DNA of 64,000 nucleotides from Flavobacterium sp. (GTDB lineage: Bacteria > Bacteroidota > Bacteroidia > Flavobacteriales > Flavobacteriaceae). The DNA lies in NCBI RefSeq assembly GCF_039595935.1, contig NZ_JBCNKR010000006.1, positions 2,824,001 through 2,888,000 of the forward strand. The letters run 5' to 3'. Position numbers and translations under genes: made by a program. Positions 51,257 through 59,354 of the stretch are shown here, piece by piece; position 1 is the stretch's first letter; each line of letters starts with the position of its first letter. Below the pieces are notes generated by a model. It did not search any database. It worked only from the letters and a program-made list of their open reading frames with translations, and had not been told where the DNA came from.

Positions 51257-51913
51257 TCATTCTCCAGTTTCCATATGCGGTGCATCGACTGGTTTTGATT
51301 GTGAGGATCCTATTTGTCGGAAATAAATAGATAGCATAACTATGGCGAAAACGGAAAGAAATTCGCTTTGCCAGTTTTGGAATGATTCAAACCAAAATCT
51401 TGAATTTGCTATGTAAGATGTAATGGTTTCTAAAGGTTTTCCTTCTAAAAGCAATTTTTCGTTTTCATCTTTTAAACTTCCGTAAAAATGAAAGACAAAC
51501 GAAATTGCAAATAATAAAAGCAAAATAATTGTGAGAGAATGTTTGTAGAGCTGTAGAATAAATCCGCCTTTTTTAACAGGCCACGGAGCATCTTTTCGGT
51601 TCGGATCTGGTTCTCTGTCAACTTCTTCAGGTTCGTCAATTTTTTTTGATTCTGATGAGCCTTTTTGTTTTAAGAAAATAGTAAAAACTACAAAAAGAGC
51701 CATTTGTAGAAATTCACTTTCCCAATTTTCAAAAGTAGACTGAAAAAAATGCCCTGATGTGAGGTAAGAACTGAGGCTGATTATTTTTCCGCCTTCTTCA
51801 ATCAATTCTTTATTATGTTCTTTAAAACCTAAAAATATCTGTCCGATAAGAGAGCCAATGAAAAGCAGTATAAAACAGATACATAATCCATTATTTTTTA
51901 AAAATGTTTTCAT
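51257..51913 (-). CDS. DUF6766-like membrane protein with internal duplication
   Basis: 218 residues with four hydrophobic helices. Two halves repeat: YLTSGHFFQSTFENWESEFL then FLKQKGSSESK in the first, and YIANSRFWFESFQNWQSEFL then YFRQIGSSQSK in the second. Each half is a helix, a short outside segment and a second helix. I recognise the pattern as DUF6766 (small membrane proteins in stress regions of many bacteria); function unknown. Next to it lie a DNA glycosylase and the frameshifted toroid-like gene. Confidence 0.75.
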   Translation of the reverse strand: MKTFLKNNGLCICFILLFIGSLIGQIFLGFKEHNKELIEEGGKIISLSSYLTSGHFFQSTFENWESEFLQMALFVVFTIFLKQKGSSESKKIDEPEEVDREPDPNRKDAPWPVKKGGFILQLYKHSLTIILLLLFAISFVFHFYGSLKDENEKLLLEGKPLETITSYIANSRFWFESFQNWQSEFLSVFAIVMLSIYFRQIGSSQSKPVDAPHMETGE

Positions 51914-52008
51914 TTCTTATTTGTTTTTAAACAAATTTGATGAAAGATTTTTCTGAATGCTTACATAATTAAATTTTCGATTTACAGATTTATAACCGAA
52001 AATTTAGA

Positions 52009-52641
52009 TTATATCTTATTTGGTTTGCTCACGTATTTATTTCCTTTCACAAAAAATCGCCAGGGCAAAAGTGCGTGTTCTTGTGCATAAGCAATTCCTA
52101 CGCGGGGTACGGCTGCAATTTCTTCTTCAGAATATTTAATGCCGTGATCTTGCAGCCAGATTTCTTCTCCGTTTAAATCCTTTTTATTAAAAGAAGCATC
52201 AATTCCCAATGCTTTTGCGGCAGAACCGGGACCAGAAGAAATAGCCGCTTTTGATACAGGCATTTTTCGTCTGGATTCTATAATTTCATTTCCTATTAAT
52301 GGTTCAATTGCTCTTATTAAAACAGCATGCGGTTCACCTTCAACAGAACTTACGATATTAAAAAGATGATGAATACCGTAACATAAATAAACGTAAGAAA
52401 CTCCGCCGCTGCTGTACATTGTTTCGGTTCTATTGGTTCGGCGGCCTCCGTATGCGTGCGAAGCTTTATCCTGTATGCCAAAATAAGCTTCGGTTTCAAC
52501 AATAATACCGGCGGTTATTTCTCCGTTTATTTGAGTGTAAAGTACTTTTCCTAAAAGGTCTTTTGCCAGAAAAATTACATCAGGATTCAAATAATAGGAA
52601 TAAGGTATTTTATTGGGATACACTGCAAAGTTTTCTGCCAT
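52009..52641 (-). CDS. DNA-3-methyladenine glycosylase (AAG/MPG family)
   Basis: 210 residues, the usual bacterial length. FLAKDLLGKVLYTQINGEIT starts the domain. GIIVETEAYFG carries the catalytic Glu, DKASHAYGGRRTNRTETMY is the DNA-flipping region, and VYLCYGIHHLFNIVSSVEGE the core strands. The enzyme removes alkylated purines such as 3-methyladenine and hypoxanthine and starts base-excision repair. It is last of a minus-strand trio with a small DUF2158-like protein (28-base gap) and the SRPBCC gene (22-base gap). This fits the stress theme of the region. Confidence 0.92.
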   Translation of the reverse strand: MAENFAVYPNKIPYSYYLNPDVIFLAKDLLGKVLYTQINGEITAGIIVETEAYFGIQDKASHAYGGRRTNRTETMYSSGGVSYVYLCYGIHHLFNIVSSVEGEPHAVLIRAIEPLIGNEIIESRRKMPVSKAAISSGPGSAAKALGIDASFNKKDLNGEEIWLQDHGIKYSEEEIAAVPRVGIAYAQEHALLPWRFFVKGNKYVSKPNKI

Positions 52642-52669
52642 TTTTTAATCTGTCATTTATAATAATTGT

Positions 52670-52849
52670 TTAATCCTCAGCCGGCACCAACAGAGAATCC
52701 ATAAACTTAGCAGTTATGATAGTTCCCTGTTCGTCTTCCCACTGAGTAATAACATTTTCTATAAGGTCGGGCTCAAAACCAATTACTTTCATAACCGGCC
52801 CGCCAAATTCCTGACGTACGTGCTGCCCTTTTTTCAACATTATATCCAT
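52670..52849 (-). CDS. Small DUF2158-like protein
   Basis: 59 residues. MDIMLKKGQHVRQEFGGPVM, then VIGFEPDLIENVITQWEDEQ, matches the pattern of the DUF2158/YodC family: a basic start, a Gly-Gly-Pro-x-Met turn, then a Val-x-x-x-Trp strand. The known family is of unknown function. It sits between the SRPBCC gene and the DNA glycosylase, with gaps of 22 and 28 bases, so it is part of that operon. The ATG at 52849 is well placed. Confidence 0.6.
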   Translation of the reverse strand: MDIMLKKGQHVRQEFGGPVMKVIGFEPDLIENVITQWEDEQGTIITAKFMDSLLVPAED

Positions 52850-52871
52850 GTTCTTACAAGTAAAATTAATA

Positions 52872-53546
52872 TTAATTTGATTCTAAATGATTTTTTAAAT
52901 TCGCAAGATCAGTCTGAACTAATTTTTCAAAATACGGATTTAAAAATTTGGCTGCGCTTTCACCGGCAATTCCAAGCGGAGCATGATATGAAATTGTTAT
53001 ATCAAGTTCGGTAATATTGCCATGAGGTTTAAAAATTACTTTTCCGGCGTTTCTTATAGTCGAACCATCAAGAGAAATCCAGCTTAGAAGTTTATCTTTT
53101 CTGTCTTTTACAATTTTGGCTTTCCAGCTTATAGATCCAATTCCGCCTGGACCTTTTGCCGTCCATTCAGAGGTTGTTTCATCAATGGTTTTAACACTCG
53201 CAAGATGACTCAAAAATTGTGGTAAATTTTCAAGATTTCGCCAATAATCATATACTTCGCCCACAGGTTTATTAATTACAGTGTTTAATCTGATATTTAT
53301 GTTTGATGCTTTGTCATTCATTAAATGTCCTGCAGCATCATATATAGGACAATATCCTGAAATTCCTCTTAAAAGCATTGCGCCTCCCGCTCCGGCTTTG
53401 CTTATACTTTTGTTTTCTTTTGATAAAGCATTGTATAACAAATAAGCCCCGCTTGTTACCATTAAAACTCTTTCTAATGTTGAAACATTTTTCTTTAACT
53501 CAAATTTTGATTTTTGTCCTTGCTGTGGTATTGCTGTTGTGATCAT
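52872..53546 (-). CDS. SRPBCC family protein with N-terminal DUF2892-like part
   Basis: 224 residues. Residues about 15-75 (FELKKNVSTLERVLMVTSGA, LRGISGYCPIYDAAG) resemble DUF2892/YgaP-type membrane segments. Residues about 85-224 are a START-like SRPBCC domain (NTVINKPVGEVYDYWRNLEN; LSWISLDGSTIRNAGKVIFK), also called polyketide cyclase/dehydrase. This pairing is common in stress gene clusters. It binds a hydrophobic ligand in related proteins, here unknown. It heads an operon with DUF2158-like and 3-methyladenine glycosylase genes. Confidence 0.85.
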   Translation of the reverse strand: MITTAIPQQGQKSKFELKKNVSTLERVLMVTSGAYLLYNALSKENKSISKAGAGGAMLLRGISGYCPIYDAAGHLMNDKASNINIRLNTVINKPVGEVYDYWRNLENLPQFLSHLASVKTIDETTSEWTAKGPGGIGSISWKAKIVKDRKDKLLSWISLDGSTIRNAGKVIFKPHGNITELDITISYHAPLGIAGESAAKFLNPYFEKLVQTDLANLKNHLESN

Positions 53547-53729
53547 AATTATTCGATTTAAATTGTTAATTATAATAGATTAAAATTAAGGTCTTTATGA
53601 AAATTTTGTTTACAGGATTTTCAGGATTGATTATACAATTATGCGGATGGTTTTCATTTGTATTTGAATTGTCCCTGATTCCTGTAAATGATTCTTGTAA
53701 TTGTATAAATATGCTGTAAATGAAGGTTT

Positions 53730-53737
53730 TACTTTTG
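53730..53737 (+). promoter_or_regulatory. Candidate -7 box of the 53766 lipoprotein gene
   Basis: TACTTTTG is an exact TAnnTTTG match ending 28 bases before the start codon. No TTG lies at the right spacing, so the match is partial. Confidence 0.4.
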
Positions 53738-53765
53738 GGTTTATTATTAACTAAAAAGATTATTT

Positions 53766-54062
53766 ATGAAAACGTTATTTAAATTTAGAATCCTGATGGT
53801 GATTCTTTTAGGAATTTTGGCATTTGCCTGTAAAAAGAATGAAAACAATACAGATCCTCAGTATAACTCTGAAACCGACAGTATGAATATGTCTGTTGAT
53901 ACAGTTGGTCCGGCAATAGATTCAGCTGCAACTTTAAATTCAGATCAGCATGGTCAAAATGGAACAACAGGGGCAACAGGCGAAGGTTCTACAGGATCCG
54001 GAACTGCGGGTTCAACACAAAAAGGAAATCAAAATGTTAGAACTGATTCGATTAAAAAGTAA
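53766..54062 (+). CDS. Small Gly/Thr/Ser-rich lipoprotein
   Basis: 98 residues. MKTLFKFRILMVILLGILAF then ACKKN gives a lipoprotein signal with Cys22. The mature chain is low-complexity, with GQNGTTGATGEGSTGSGTAG in the last third; it is likely disordered. It is preceded by a good -7 box and followed 127 bases later by a membrane protein gene. Surface exposure and a stress or adhesion role are guesses. Function unknown. Confidence 0.65.
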   Translation: MKTLFKFRILMVILLGILAFACKKNENNTDPQYNSETDSMNMSVDTVGPAIDSAATLNSDQHGQNGTTGATGEGSTGSGTAGSTQKGNQNVRTDSIKK

Positions 54063-54188
54063 TGTAATAATGGACATCTTGTAATTAATAAGCCGAATTC
54101 TAAAATTTCTTTCCTTTTAACTTTAGTTATTTTGTTTTAATGCATTGTTTACTAAATGCTTACTATTTGTAAAACTAAAATAACAGCT

Positions 54189-54626
54189 ATGAAATTACCT
54201 AAAGAAATTATTAACGGCTTTTTAATATTTGCAGGGATTGCATTATATTTCCTTTTGATGGAGGTTTTAAATCTTTCTCATCTTTTTTATTTACGATTAC
54301 TCAATGTTCTTTTCATTTTTTATGGTGTAAACAGAAGTCTGCAAATGAATCTTGCAGAAGGAAAGAATGGTTTTGTTCCTAATGCTATTTCGTCAATACT
54401 AACTTCGTTTACAGCTGTGGTGATCAGCATTATTGCACTTGTAATTTACAGTTATGCTAAAGGCGGCGATAACTATGTAAAATCATTATCGTCAGCTTTT
54501 ATGTTCGGAGGAAAACCTTCGGTTATGACATACAGTTTGTCTCTGTTTTTTGAAGGAACAGCATCGTGTATTATCGTAACACTTTTATTGATGCTGTATT
54601 GGAATAATAAATATGCAGCAGATTAA
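54189..54626 (+). CDS. Small four-helix membrane protein
   Basis: 145 residues from the ATG at 54189 (an earlier ATG would add 11 residues without a hydrophobic signal). Helices lie at about 7-25, 28-46, 64-88 and 112-138. The loop sequences include SLQMNLAEGKNGFVPNAISS. The overall shape resembles DUF4199-like or small stress membrane proteins of Bacteroidota, but no signature motif was recognised. A strong terminator follows. Confidence 0.6.
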   Translation: MKLPKEIINGFLIFAGIALYFLLMEVLNLSHLFYLRLLNVLFIFYGVNRSLQMNLAEGKNGFVPNAISSILTSFTAVVISIIALVIYSYAKGGDNYVKSLSSAFMFGGKPSVMTYSLSLFFEGTASCIIVTLLLMLYWNNKYAAD

Positions 54627-54643
54627 TTTTAATTAAAGCATAA

Positions 54644-54689
54644 AAAAATCCTGAAAAGAATTTTAAATTAAGTTCTTTTCAGGATTTTT
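54644..54689. terminator. Bidirectional terminator
   Basis: A 17-bp stem (AAAAATCCTGAAAAGAA and complement) with a 12-base loop and T-run lies 18 bases after the membrane protein. It also serves the convergent acidic-protein gene. Confidence 0.88.
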
Positions 54690-54704
54690 CTTTATTACTG
54701 AAGT

Positions 54705-55061
54705 TTAATCTTCATCATCATCTTCGTCTTCATCCGCTTTTGACTCGTCAAGTGTTCTTCTGTTGGCATCGTTGTCAAAATCGTCATCATCATCTTTGTC
54801 TTTGCTTTTAAGATCTTCATCAAGATCCTGGGCAATTTCTGCATTTTTTTGAAAGAAAGGATCATCGGTATCATTTTCATTTTCTTCCCGGTCATGATAT
54901 TCAGGCGTGTGTTTGTGCCTTTGTGAATCATTCTCATGCTGATTGATAGCTGGATCTTTTTTCTCCATGGTTTCAGAATTAATAGATTCACTGGCCGAAT
55001 GATCTGCTGCGTGATAAATAAGATCTTCCTGATCGTAGTTATCATAATTTTCTCTAGACAT
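54705..55061 (-). CDS. Highly acidic protein, similar to the 33617 gene product
   Basis: 118 residues, Asp/Glu-rich and disordered. It starts MSRENYDNYDQEDLIYHAAD, much like the Arg-Glu-Asn-Tyr start of the 33617 product. The C-terminus is a run of acidic blocks (DEDLKSKDKDDDDDFDNDAN). No hydrophobic core. Both lie beside small Lys-rich or stress genes, suggesting a shared, unknown role. The real gene is this frame; a Met/Lys-rich reading on the same strand is a shadow. Confidence 0.7.
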   Translation of the reverse strand: MSRENYDNYDQEDLIYHAADHSASESINSETMEKKDPAINQHENDSQRHKHTPEYHDREENENDTDDPFFQKNAEIAQDLDEDLKSKDKDDDDDFDNDANRRTLDESKADEDEDDDED

Positions 55062-55133
55062 AACTGTAGTTTTTAATGTTGTTAATATTTGATTTTAAAT
55101 TGATTGAGATTGATAAATTCCAATATGGACTAT

Positions 55134-55403
55134 TTAAATATCAGATAGTTTTGAAGGATCTGTTGCTTCTTCAATACTTTTTCCTTTCATATTTTCTTCC
55201 ATTTGCTCTTCTATGGAATCCTCATCATGTTGACTTTTATGATTTTTTAAAAGTTCACGAGCCTGCTTTAGCCCAGTGGCAATAGCAATTCCTTCTTCGG
55301 CGCCATCCTGTAGTAAAGCATTGGCTATTTCTACCGCTTTTTCTCTTAATTCAGCCGGCTGATTTTTATAAGATGGAGGAAAGTCTCCGTTGTACCAAGG
55401 CAT
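55134..55403 (-). CDS. Small stress-type protein with MPWYNGDFPPS start
   Basis: 89 residues. The start MPWYNGDFPPSYKNQPAELR and the helix EKAVEIANALLQDGAEEGIA match small proteins seen in stress regions (N-terminal motif of DUF2188-like or related families). The conserved Met-Pro-Trp, the pair of Pro and the Ala-rich helix are clear. The C-terminus (EEQMEENMKGKSIEEATDPS) is acidic and variable. Function unknown. It lies 72 bases from the acidic-protein gene on the same strand. Confidence 0.65.
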   Translation of the reverse strand: MPWYNGDFPPSYKNQPAELREKAVEIANALLQDGAEEGIAIATGLKQARELLKNHKSQHDEDSIEEQMEENMKGKSIEEATDPSKLSDI

Positions 55404-55532
55404 AATCTTATTATTTAGAGTTAAAATTCCTTACGCTTAAAAAAGCTTACAAATAAAATTACAACTCCAATCTGTAAGCCTGTTATAGAATGTTGAAACG
55501 GTTATTATATTATTGCTATGATAATCTGATAT

Positions 55533-56537
55533 TTATGGATTTCCTTCGCCGCCGCTCGCACCATAAATCTGACCTGTGGCATAACTGGCGTCATTGGCAG
55601 CAAGCTGAACATAAATTGACGCAAGTTCGGCTGGTTGTCCCGGTCTTCCCATTGGAGTTTGTGAACCAAATTCTTTTAGTTTTTCCATTGTAGCACCACC
55701 GCTTACCTGCAGCGGAGTCCAAATAGGTCCCGGAGCAACACCATTTACTCTAATTCCTTTTGGTCCAAGTTGTTTTGCCAGCGATTTAATGTAATTTGTA
55801 GTAGCCGCTTTTGTCTGTGCATAATCGTATAAATCTTCAGTAGGCGCATAAGCCTGTACAGAACTTGTTCCGATTATGGAAGATCCGGCTTTGAGATAGG
55901 GAAGCGCAGCTTTGATGATCCAGAAAGGAGCATAAATATTGGTTTTCATTGTAGCATCAAAATCTTCTGTAGAAATATCTAATACTGAGGCATGTGTTTG
56001 TTGTCTGGCTGCGTTATTGACTACAATATCGAGTCCGCCCAATTCCTTTGCAGCTTTTTGAACAAGTGAAGTACAGAAAGATTCATCGCGCAAATCTCCG
56101 GGAATTGCAATGGCTTTGCGTCCTTCGGCCTTAATTAATGCGATTACTTCTTTTGCATCTTCTTCTTCAGTAGGATAATAATTGATGGCTACATTAGCGC
56201 CTTCTCTAGCATAAGCAATTGCGGCAGCTCTTCCCATACCAGAATCACCTCCTGTTATTAAAGCTTTACGGCCTTTTAATCTTCCTGTTCCTTTATAGCT
56301 TTTCTCACCATGATCGGGACGTGGATCCATTTTGCTCACAAGGCCAGGCCATGGCTGTTTTTGTTCTTTAAATGGTGGTCTTGGATATTTTGTAGTTGGG
56401 TCTTCTGATCCATTTGATAATTGCGTTTCTCCTAAATTTAATCCATTTGCCATCATAGGATTAATTGCTGCCGTTGCAAGCACAGCTCCCATACCAGTTA
56501 TGGCGCTGCGGCGTGATATTGCTTTTTTAATTTCCAT
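55533..56537 (-). CDS. Short-chain dehydrogenase/reductase, GSP39-like, with Tat-like leader
   Basis: 334 residues. The N-terminus MEIKKAISRRSAITGMGAVL has a twin-Arg (SRRSA) followed by a hydrophobic segment, as in Tat substrates. The SDR core has ALITGGDSGMGRAAAIAYAR, IVVNNAARQQTHA, Ser in IIGTSSVQAY and YDYAQTKAAT. A KYPRPPFKEQKQPWPGLVSK stretch before the core is the mark of the YhdF/general-stress-protein-39 type SDRs. It may oxidise sugars or alcohols in stress. Divergent from the first hydrolase paralogue. Confidence 0.88.
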   Translation of the reverse strand: MEIKKAISRRSAITGMGAVLATAAINPMMANGLNLGETQLSNGSEDPTTKYPRPPFKEQKQPWPGLVSKMDPRPDHGEKSYKGTGRLKGRKALITGGDSGMGRAAAIAYAREGANVAINYYPTEEEDAKEVIALIKAEGRKAIAIPGDLRDESFCTSLVQKAAKELGGLDIVVNNAARQQTHASVLDISTEDFDATMKTNIYAPFWIIKAALPYLKAGSSIIGTSSVQAYAPTEDLYDYAQTKAATTNYIKSLAKQLGPKGIRVNGVAPGPIWTPLQVSGGATMEKLKEFGSQTPMGRPGQPAELASIYVQLAANDASYATGQIYGASGGEGNP

Positions 56538-56717
56538 AATGCTATTATTTTAAGTTTTATCTCTTAAAGAGTAATTGATAATCAGTCAAATATAGATAAG
56601 GCTCAAATATGATTTTTATAGAATTACAGCTATATGTTGCAGAAATATAAGGGGATAATCCAGGCGTCTGTCTACTTTCCCTGCATTGCAATTAAAAAAA
56701 AGCGCTAAAATTTCATT

Positions 56718-56735
56718 ACTTGTCACAAGACAAGT
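56718..56735. promoter_or_regulatory. Candidate operator, 6-6-6 inverted repeat
   Basis: ACTTGT-CACAAG-ACAAGT is a perfect inverted repeat with 6-base spacer, like Crp/Fnr-type sites. It lies 20 bases upstream of a TTTCTTTG -7-like box (56756-56763, one mismatch) of the first hydrolase gene. A Crp/Fnr-family gene lies at 61087. Confidence 0.4.
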
Positions 56736-56787
56736 GCCACAGGTTTTATTCGCTCTTTCTTTGCATAGTATTAAACAAACAAATAGT

Positions 56788-57558
56788 ATGGAAACCGAAA
56801 AAACAAACACACAGAACGAATTAAATTCATCATCAAAAAGTAAAAACACAATTGTAATTGTTCACGGAGCATGGTCATCTGCTAATGACTGGCATCATGT
56901 TGCGGGTTACCTTAACTCTGCAGAAAACAATCTAATCATTGTAAATCTTCCGGGGCACGGAACTGATGAGACACCCATTTCGAAGATTAGTTTGCAGCTT
57001 TATGTTTATGAAGTTTTAAAAGCCATTGGCAGCGAAACTAATGTTACACTTGTAGGTCACAGTTTTGGCGGAATAGTAGTAAGCGAAGTCGCTGAACTGA
57101 TTGCTCCGCAGATCAAAAAACTAGTTTACATTGCCGCTTTTGTTCCTCAAAACGGGGATAGTTTATTGTCGCTTGCGCAAATGGATTCAGAGAGTCATGT
57201 AGGTAAAAACCTTATTGTAAATGAGCAGGCGGGAATCGCTTCTATTATTAAAGAAGCAATTACAGATGTATTTTTAGCTGATGCTCCAAAACCAGTAGCA
57301 GAATATGTAACCAATAATCTGCGACCAGAACCTTTAGCACCGTTATCTACTCCGGTTACATTAACTGATGCAAACTTCGGAAAAGTGGCTAAAGTATATG
57401 TTCATAGTCAGAATGATCATACGATTGGATATTCACTTCAGCAAAAAATGGTTGAAAATGCCGGAATCTCAAGAACGTACTCACTTCCTTCTAGTCATAC
57501 TCCATTTATAGTATTTCCTCAAATACTTTCTTCAATTATAGCCTTAGAAGCTAAATAA
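56788..57558 (+). CDS. Cytoplasmic alpha/beta hydrolase (EstC-like), paralogue 1
   Basis: 256 residues from the ATG at 56788; the frame is open 34 codons upstream but overlaps promoter-like sequence, so I use the later start. No signal peptide. HGAWSSANDW gives the oxyanion loop, GHSFGGIV the nucleophile Ser, and SSHTPF the His; the Asp is in NDHTIGYS. It shares long blocks with the 58438 gene (LPGHG, IAPQIKK, SLLSLAQ, KPEPLAPL). The family hydrolyses esters or similar bonds. First of three tandem paralogues. Confidence 0.85.
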   Translation: METEKTNTQNELNSSSKSKNTIVIVHGAWSSANDWHHVAGYLNSAENNLIIVNLPGHGTDETPISKISLQLYVYEVLKAIGSETNVTLVGHSFGGIVVSEVAELIAPQIKKLVYIAAFVPQNGDSLLSLAQMDSESHVGKNLIVNEQAGIASIIKEAITDVFLADAPKPVAEYVTNNLRPEPLAPLSTPVTLTDANFGKVAKVYVHSQNDHTIGYSLQQKMVENAGISRTYSLPSSHTPFIVFPQILSSIIALEAK

Positions 57559-57595
57559 AAAACATTTCACAAATAACATTTTAAAATTTACAATC

Positions 57596-58411
57596 ATGAA
57601 AAAATTCAAATTGATTCAATTTGTCATGGCAGCTTGCGCCCTGATTTTATCATCTTGTTCAAATGATGATACACAACCTGAATCTAAAAATTATGTACTC
57701 GTTCATGGCGCATGGCAGGCTCCGTATGTATGGAAGTCAGTTAAAACTAATTTAGAGAAACAAGGCAATAAAGTAATTGTTGTTGAGCTGCCGGGCCATG
57801 GTACTGATAATACTTTTCCAGGTGCTATAACGCTGGATGTGTATAAACAGAAAGTAATAAATGCACTTTCAACAATAGACGGAAAAGTGATTTTAGTAGG
57901 TCATAGTTTGGGAGGCATGATAATTTCTTCTGTTGCAGAAGCTGTTCCTTCTAAAATTGAAAAACTGGTTTATGTGGCAGCTTATCTACCGACTTCAGGC
58001 CAGACATTAGATGAGTTAGCACACATGGATCCTGATTCTCAGCTTGGTGTTACGGGTAACCTAATTTTTAATTATGATGGTGGTACTGTAGATGTAAAGC
58101 AGGATCAAATCGTGAACTTGTTTATTCCTGATGGCACTTCGGAAGTTCAGAATCTTGTATTAAAAAACTATAGAACAGAGCCTTTAACTCCATTTATTAA
58201 TCCTGTAAAACTGACTGATCAAAATTTTGGATCAGTGAAAAAAGCTTACATCAAAACTTTACAGGATCGTGTTGTGTCGCCGTATTTACAAAACAAAATG
58301 ATTGCAGCAGGAAAAGTTGAATCGGTGTACGAAATAAATACAGGACATAGTCCATTCCTTTCAAAACCAGATGATTTATCATCAATATTAACAAAAATAG
58401 CAACAAACTAA
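57596..58411 (+). CDS. Lipoprotein alpha/beta hydrolase (EstC-like), paralogue 2
   Basis: 271 residues. The N-terminus FVMAACALILSSCSNDD is a lipoprotein signal with Cys 21, so the enzyme is membrane-anchored, unlike its neighbours. Catalytic Ser lies in GHSLGGMIIS, His in TGHSPFLSK and Asp in LQDRVVSP. The sequence is less similar to the other two than they are to each other. It is 37 bases after paralogue 1 and 26 bases before paralogue 3, so one operon is likely. Confidence 0.85.
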   Translation: MKKFKLIQFVMAACALILSSCSNDDTQPESKNYVLVHGAWQAPYVWKSVKTNLEKQGNKVIVVELPGHGTDNTFPGAITLDVYKQKVINALSTIDGKVILVGHSLGGMIISSVAEAVPSKIEKLVYVAAYLPTSGQTLDELAHMDPDSQLGVTGNLIFNYDGGTVDVKQDQIVNLFIPDGTSEVQNLVLKNYRTEPLTPFINPVKLTDQNFGSVKKAYIKTLQDRVVSPYLQNKMIAAGKVESVYEINTGHSPFLSKPDDLSSILTKIATN

Positions 58412-58437
58412 TTATAAACAAATAACAAATATATATC

Positions 58438-59235
58438 ATGAAAAATTCAATTTTATTACTAGCAGTACTATTCTTTACAACTATTACAGCTTTCTCACAA
58501 ACGAACAAAGTTAAAAACGAAAACACAATTGTAATCATCCACGGCGCATGGTCATCATCAAATGATTGGCAGCACGTTTCAGAAGATTTAACTGCTGGTG
58601 GAAACTCCGTTATTTCCGTGAACCTTCCGGGACATGGAAGCGATAATACAGCAATTTCAACTATCAGTTTAAAGCTTTATGTTGAAGACGTTAAAAAAGC
58701 CATTGGAAACAAACAAAATGTAATTCTTGTTGCGCATAGTTTTGGCGGAATCATAGCAAGTCAGGTGGCTGAAGACATTGCTCCTCAGATCAAAAAGGTA
58801 GTTTATATAGCGGCTTACGTACCAAAAAATGGAGAAAGCTTATTGTCTCTTGCGCAAACTGATGGAGAAAGTCATATTGGAAAAAATCTTATTGTAGATG
58901 AGAAAGCAGGAATTGCAAGCATCAAAAAAGAAGGTATTGCTGATGTTTTCCTTGCGGATGCTCCTAAACAAGTTGCAGATTATGTAAGCAATAATTTAAA
59001 ACCAGAACCATTAGCACCTTTAGCGACTCCGGTAACTTTAACTGAAGGCAGATTTGGAAAAATCAGTAAAGTATTTGTTTACACTTTAAATGATCACACA
59101 ATAGGTTATTCGTTGCAGCAAAAAATGACAAAAGAGGCGGGTATAGAAAGATTATATGCTCTTCCGTCAAGTCACACACCTTTTATCATGTTCCCACATG
59201 TTTTGGCTCAAATCATTGCTGTAGAAGCTAAGTAA
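58438..59235 (+). CDS. Secreted alpha/beta hydrolase (EstC-like), paralogue 3
   Basis: 265 residues with a signal peptide (MKNSILLLAVLFFTTITAFS then Q). The mature enzyme is close to paralogue 1 over its full length: HGAWSSSNDWQHV, AHSFGGIIAS (Ser), NDHTIGYSLQQKM and SSHTPFIMF (His). It is expected in the periplasm. Close spacing (26 bases) places it in the same operon. Substrates are unknown. Confidence 0.87.
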   Translation: MKNSILLLAVLFFTTITAFSQTNKVKNENTIVIIHGAWSSSNDWQHVSEDLTAGGNSVISVNLPGHGSDNTAISTISLKLYVEDVKKAIGNKQNVILVAHSFGGIIASQVAEDIAPQIKKVVYIAAYVPKNGESLLSLAQTDGESHIGKNLIVDEKAGIASIKKEGIADVFLADAPKQVADYVSNNLKPEPLAPLATPVTLTEGRFGKISKVFVYTLNDHTIGYSLQQKMTKEAGIERLYALPSSHTPFIMFPHVLAQIIAVEAK

Positions 59236-59269
59236 TTACAACTTAAATTAAATATCACAGGTAAGAATT

Positions 59270-59288
59270 ATTGTTAGTCAATAACAAT
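59270..59288. promoter_or_regulatory. 7-5-7 inverted repeat before the fourth hydrolase
   Basis: ATTGTTA-GTCAA-TAACAAT is a perfect inverted repeat in the 119-base spacer. It could be a regulator site for the 59355 gene or a weak terminator of the triplet operon. Confidence 0.35.
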
Positions 59289-59354
59289 TTTAATAGCGCT
59301 TTCACCGACAAATGGTGGTTCTTATCCTAATCATTAAATAAAATCTAAGAACAA

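Noticed and set aside
54695..55045. Met/Lys/Ile-rich minus-strand ORF
   Set aside because: It is another frame over the acidic protein at 54705-55061, with a composition typical of out-of-frame Asp/Glu codons.
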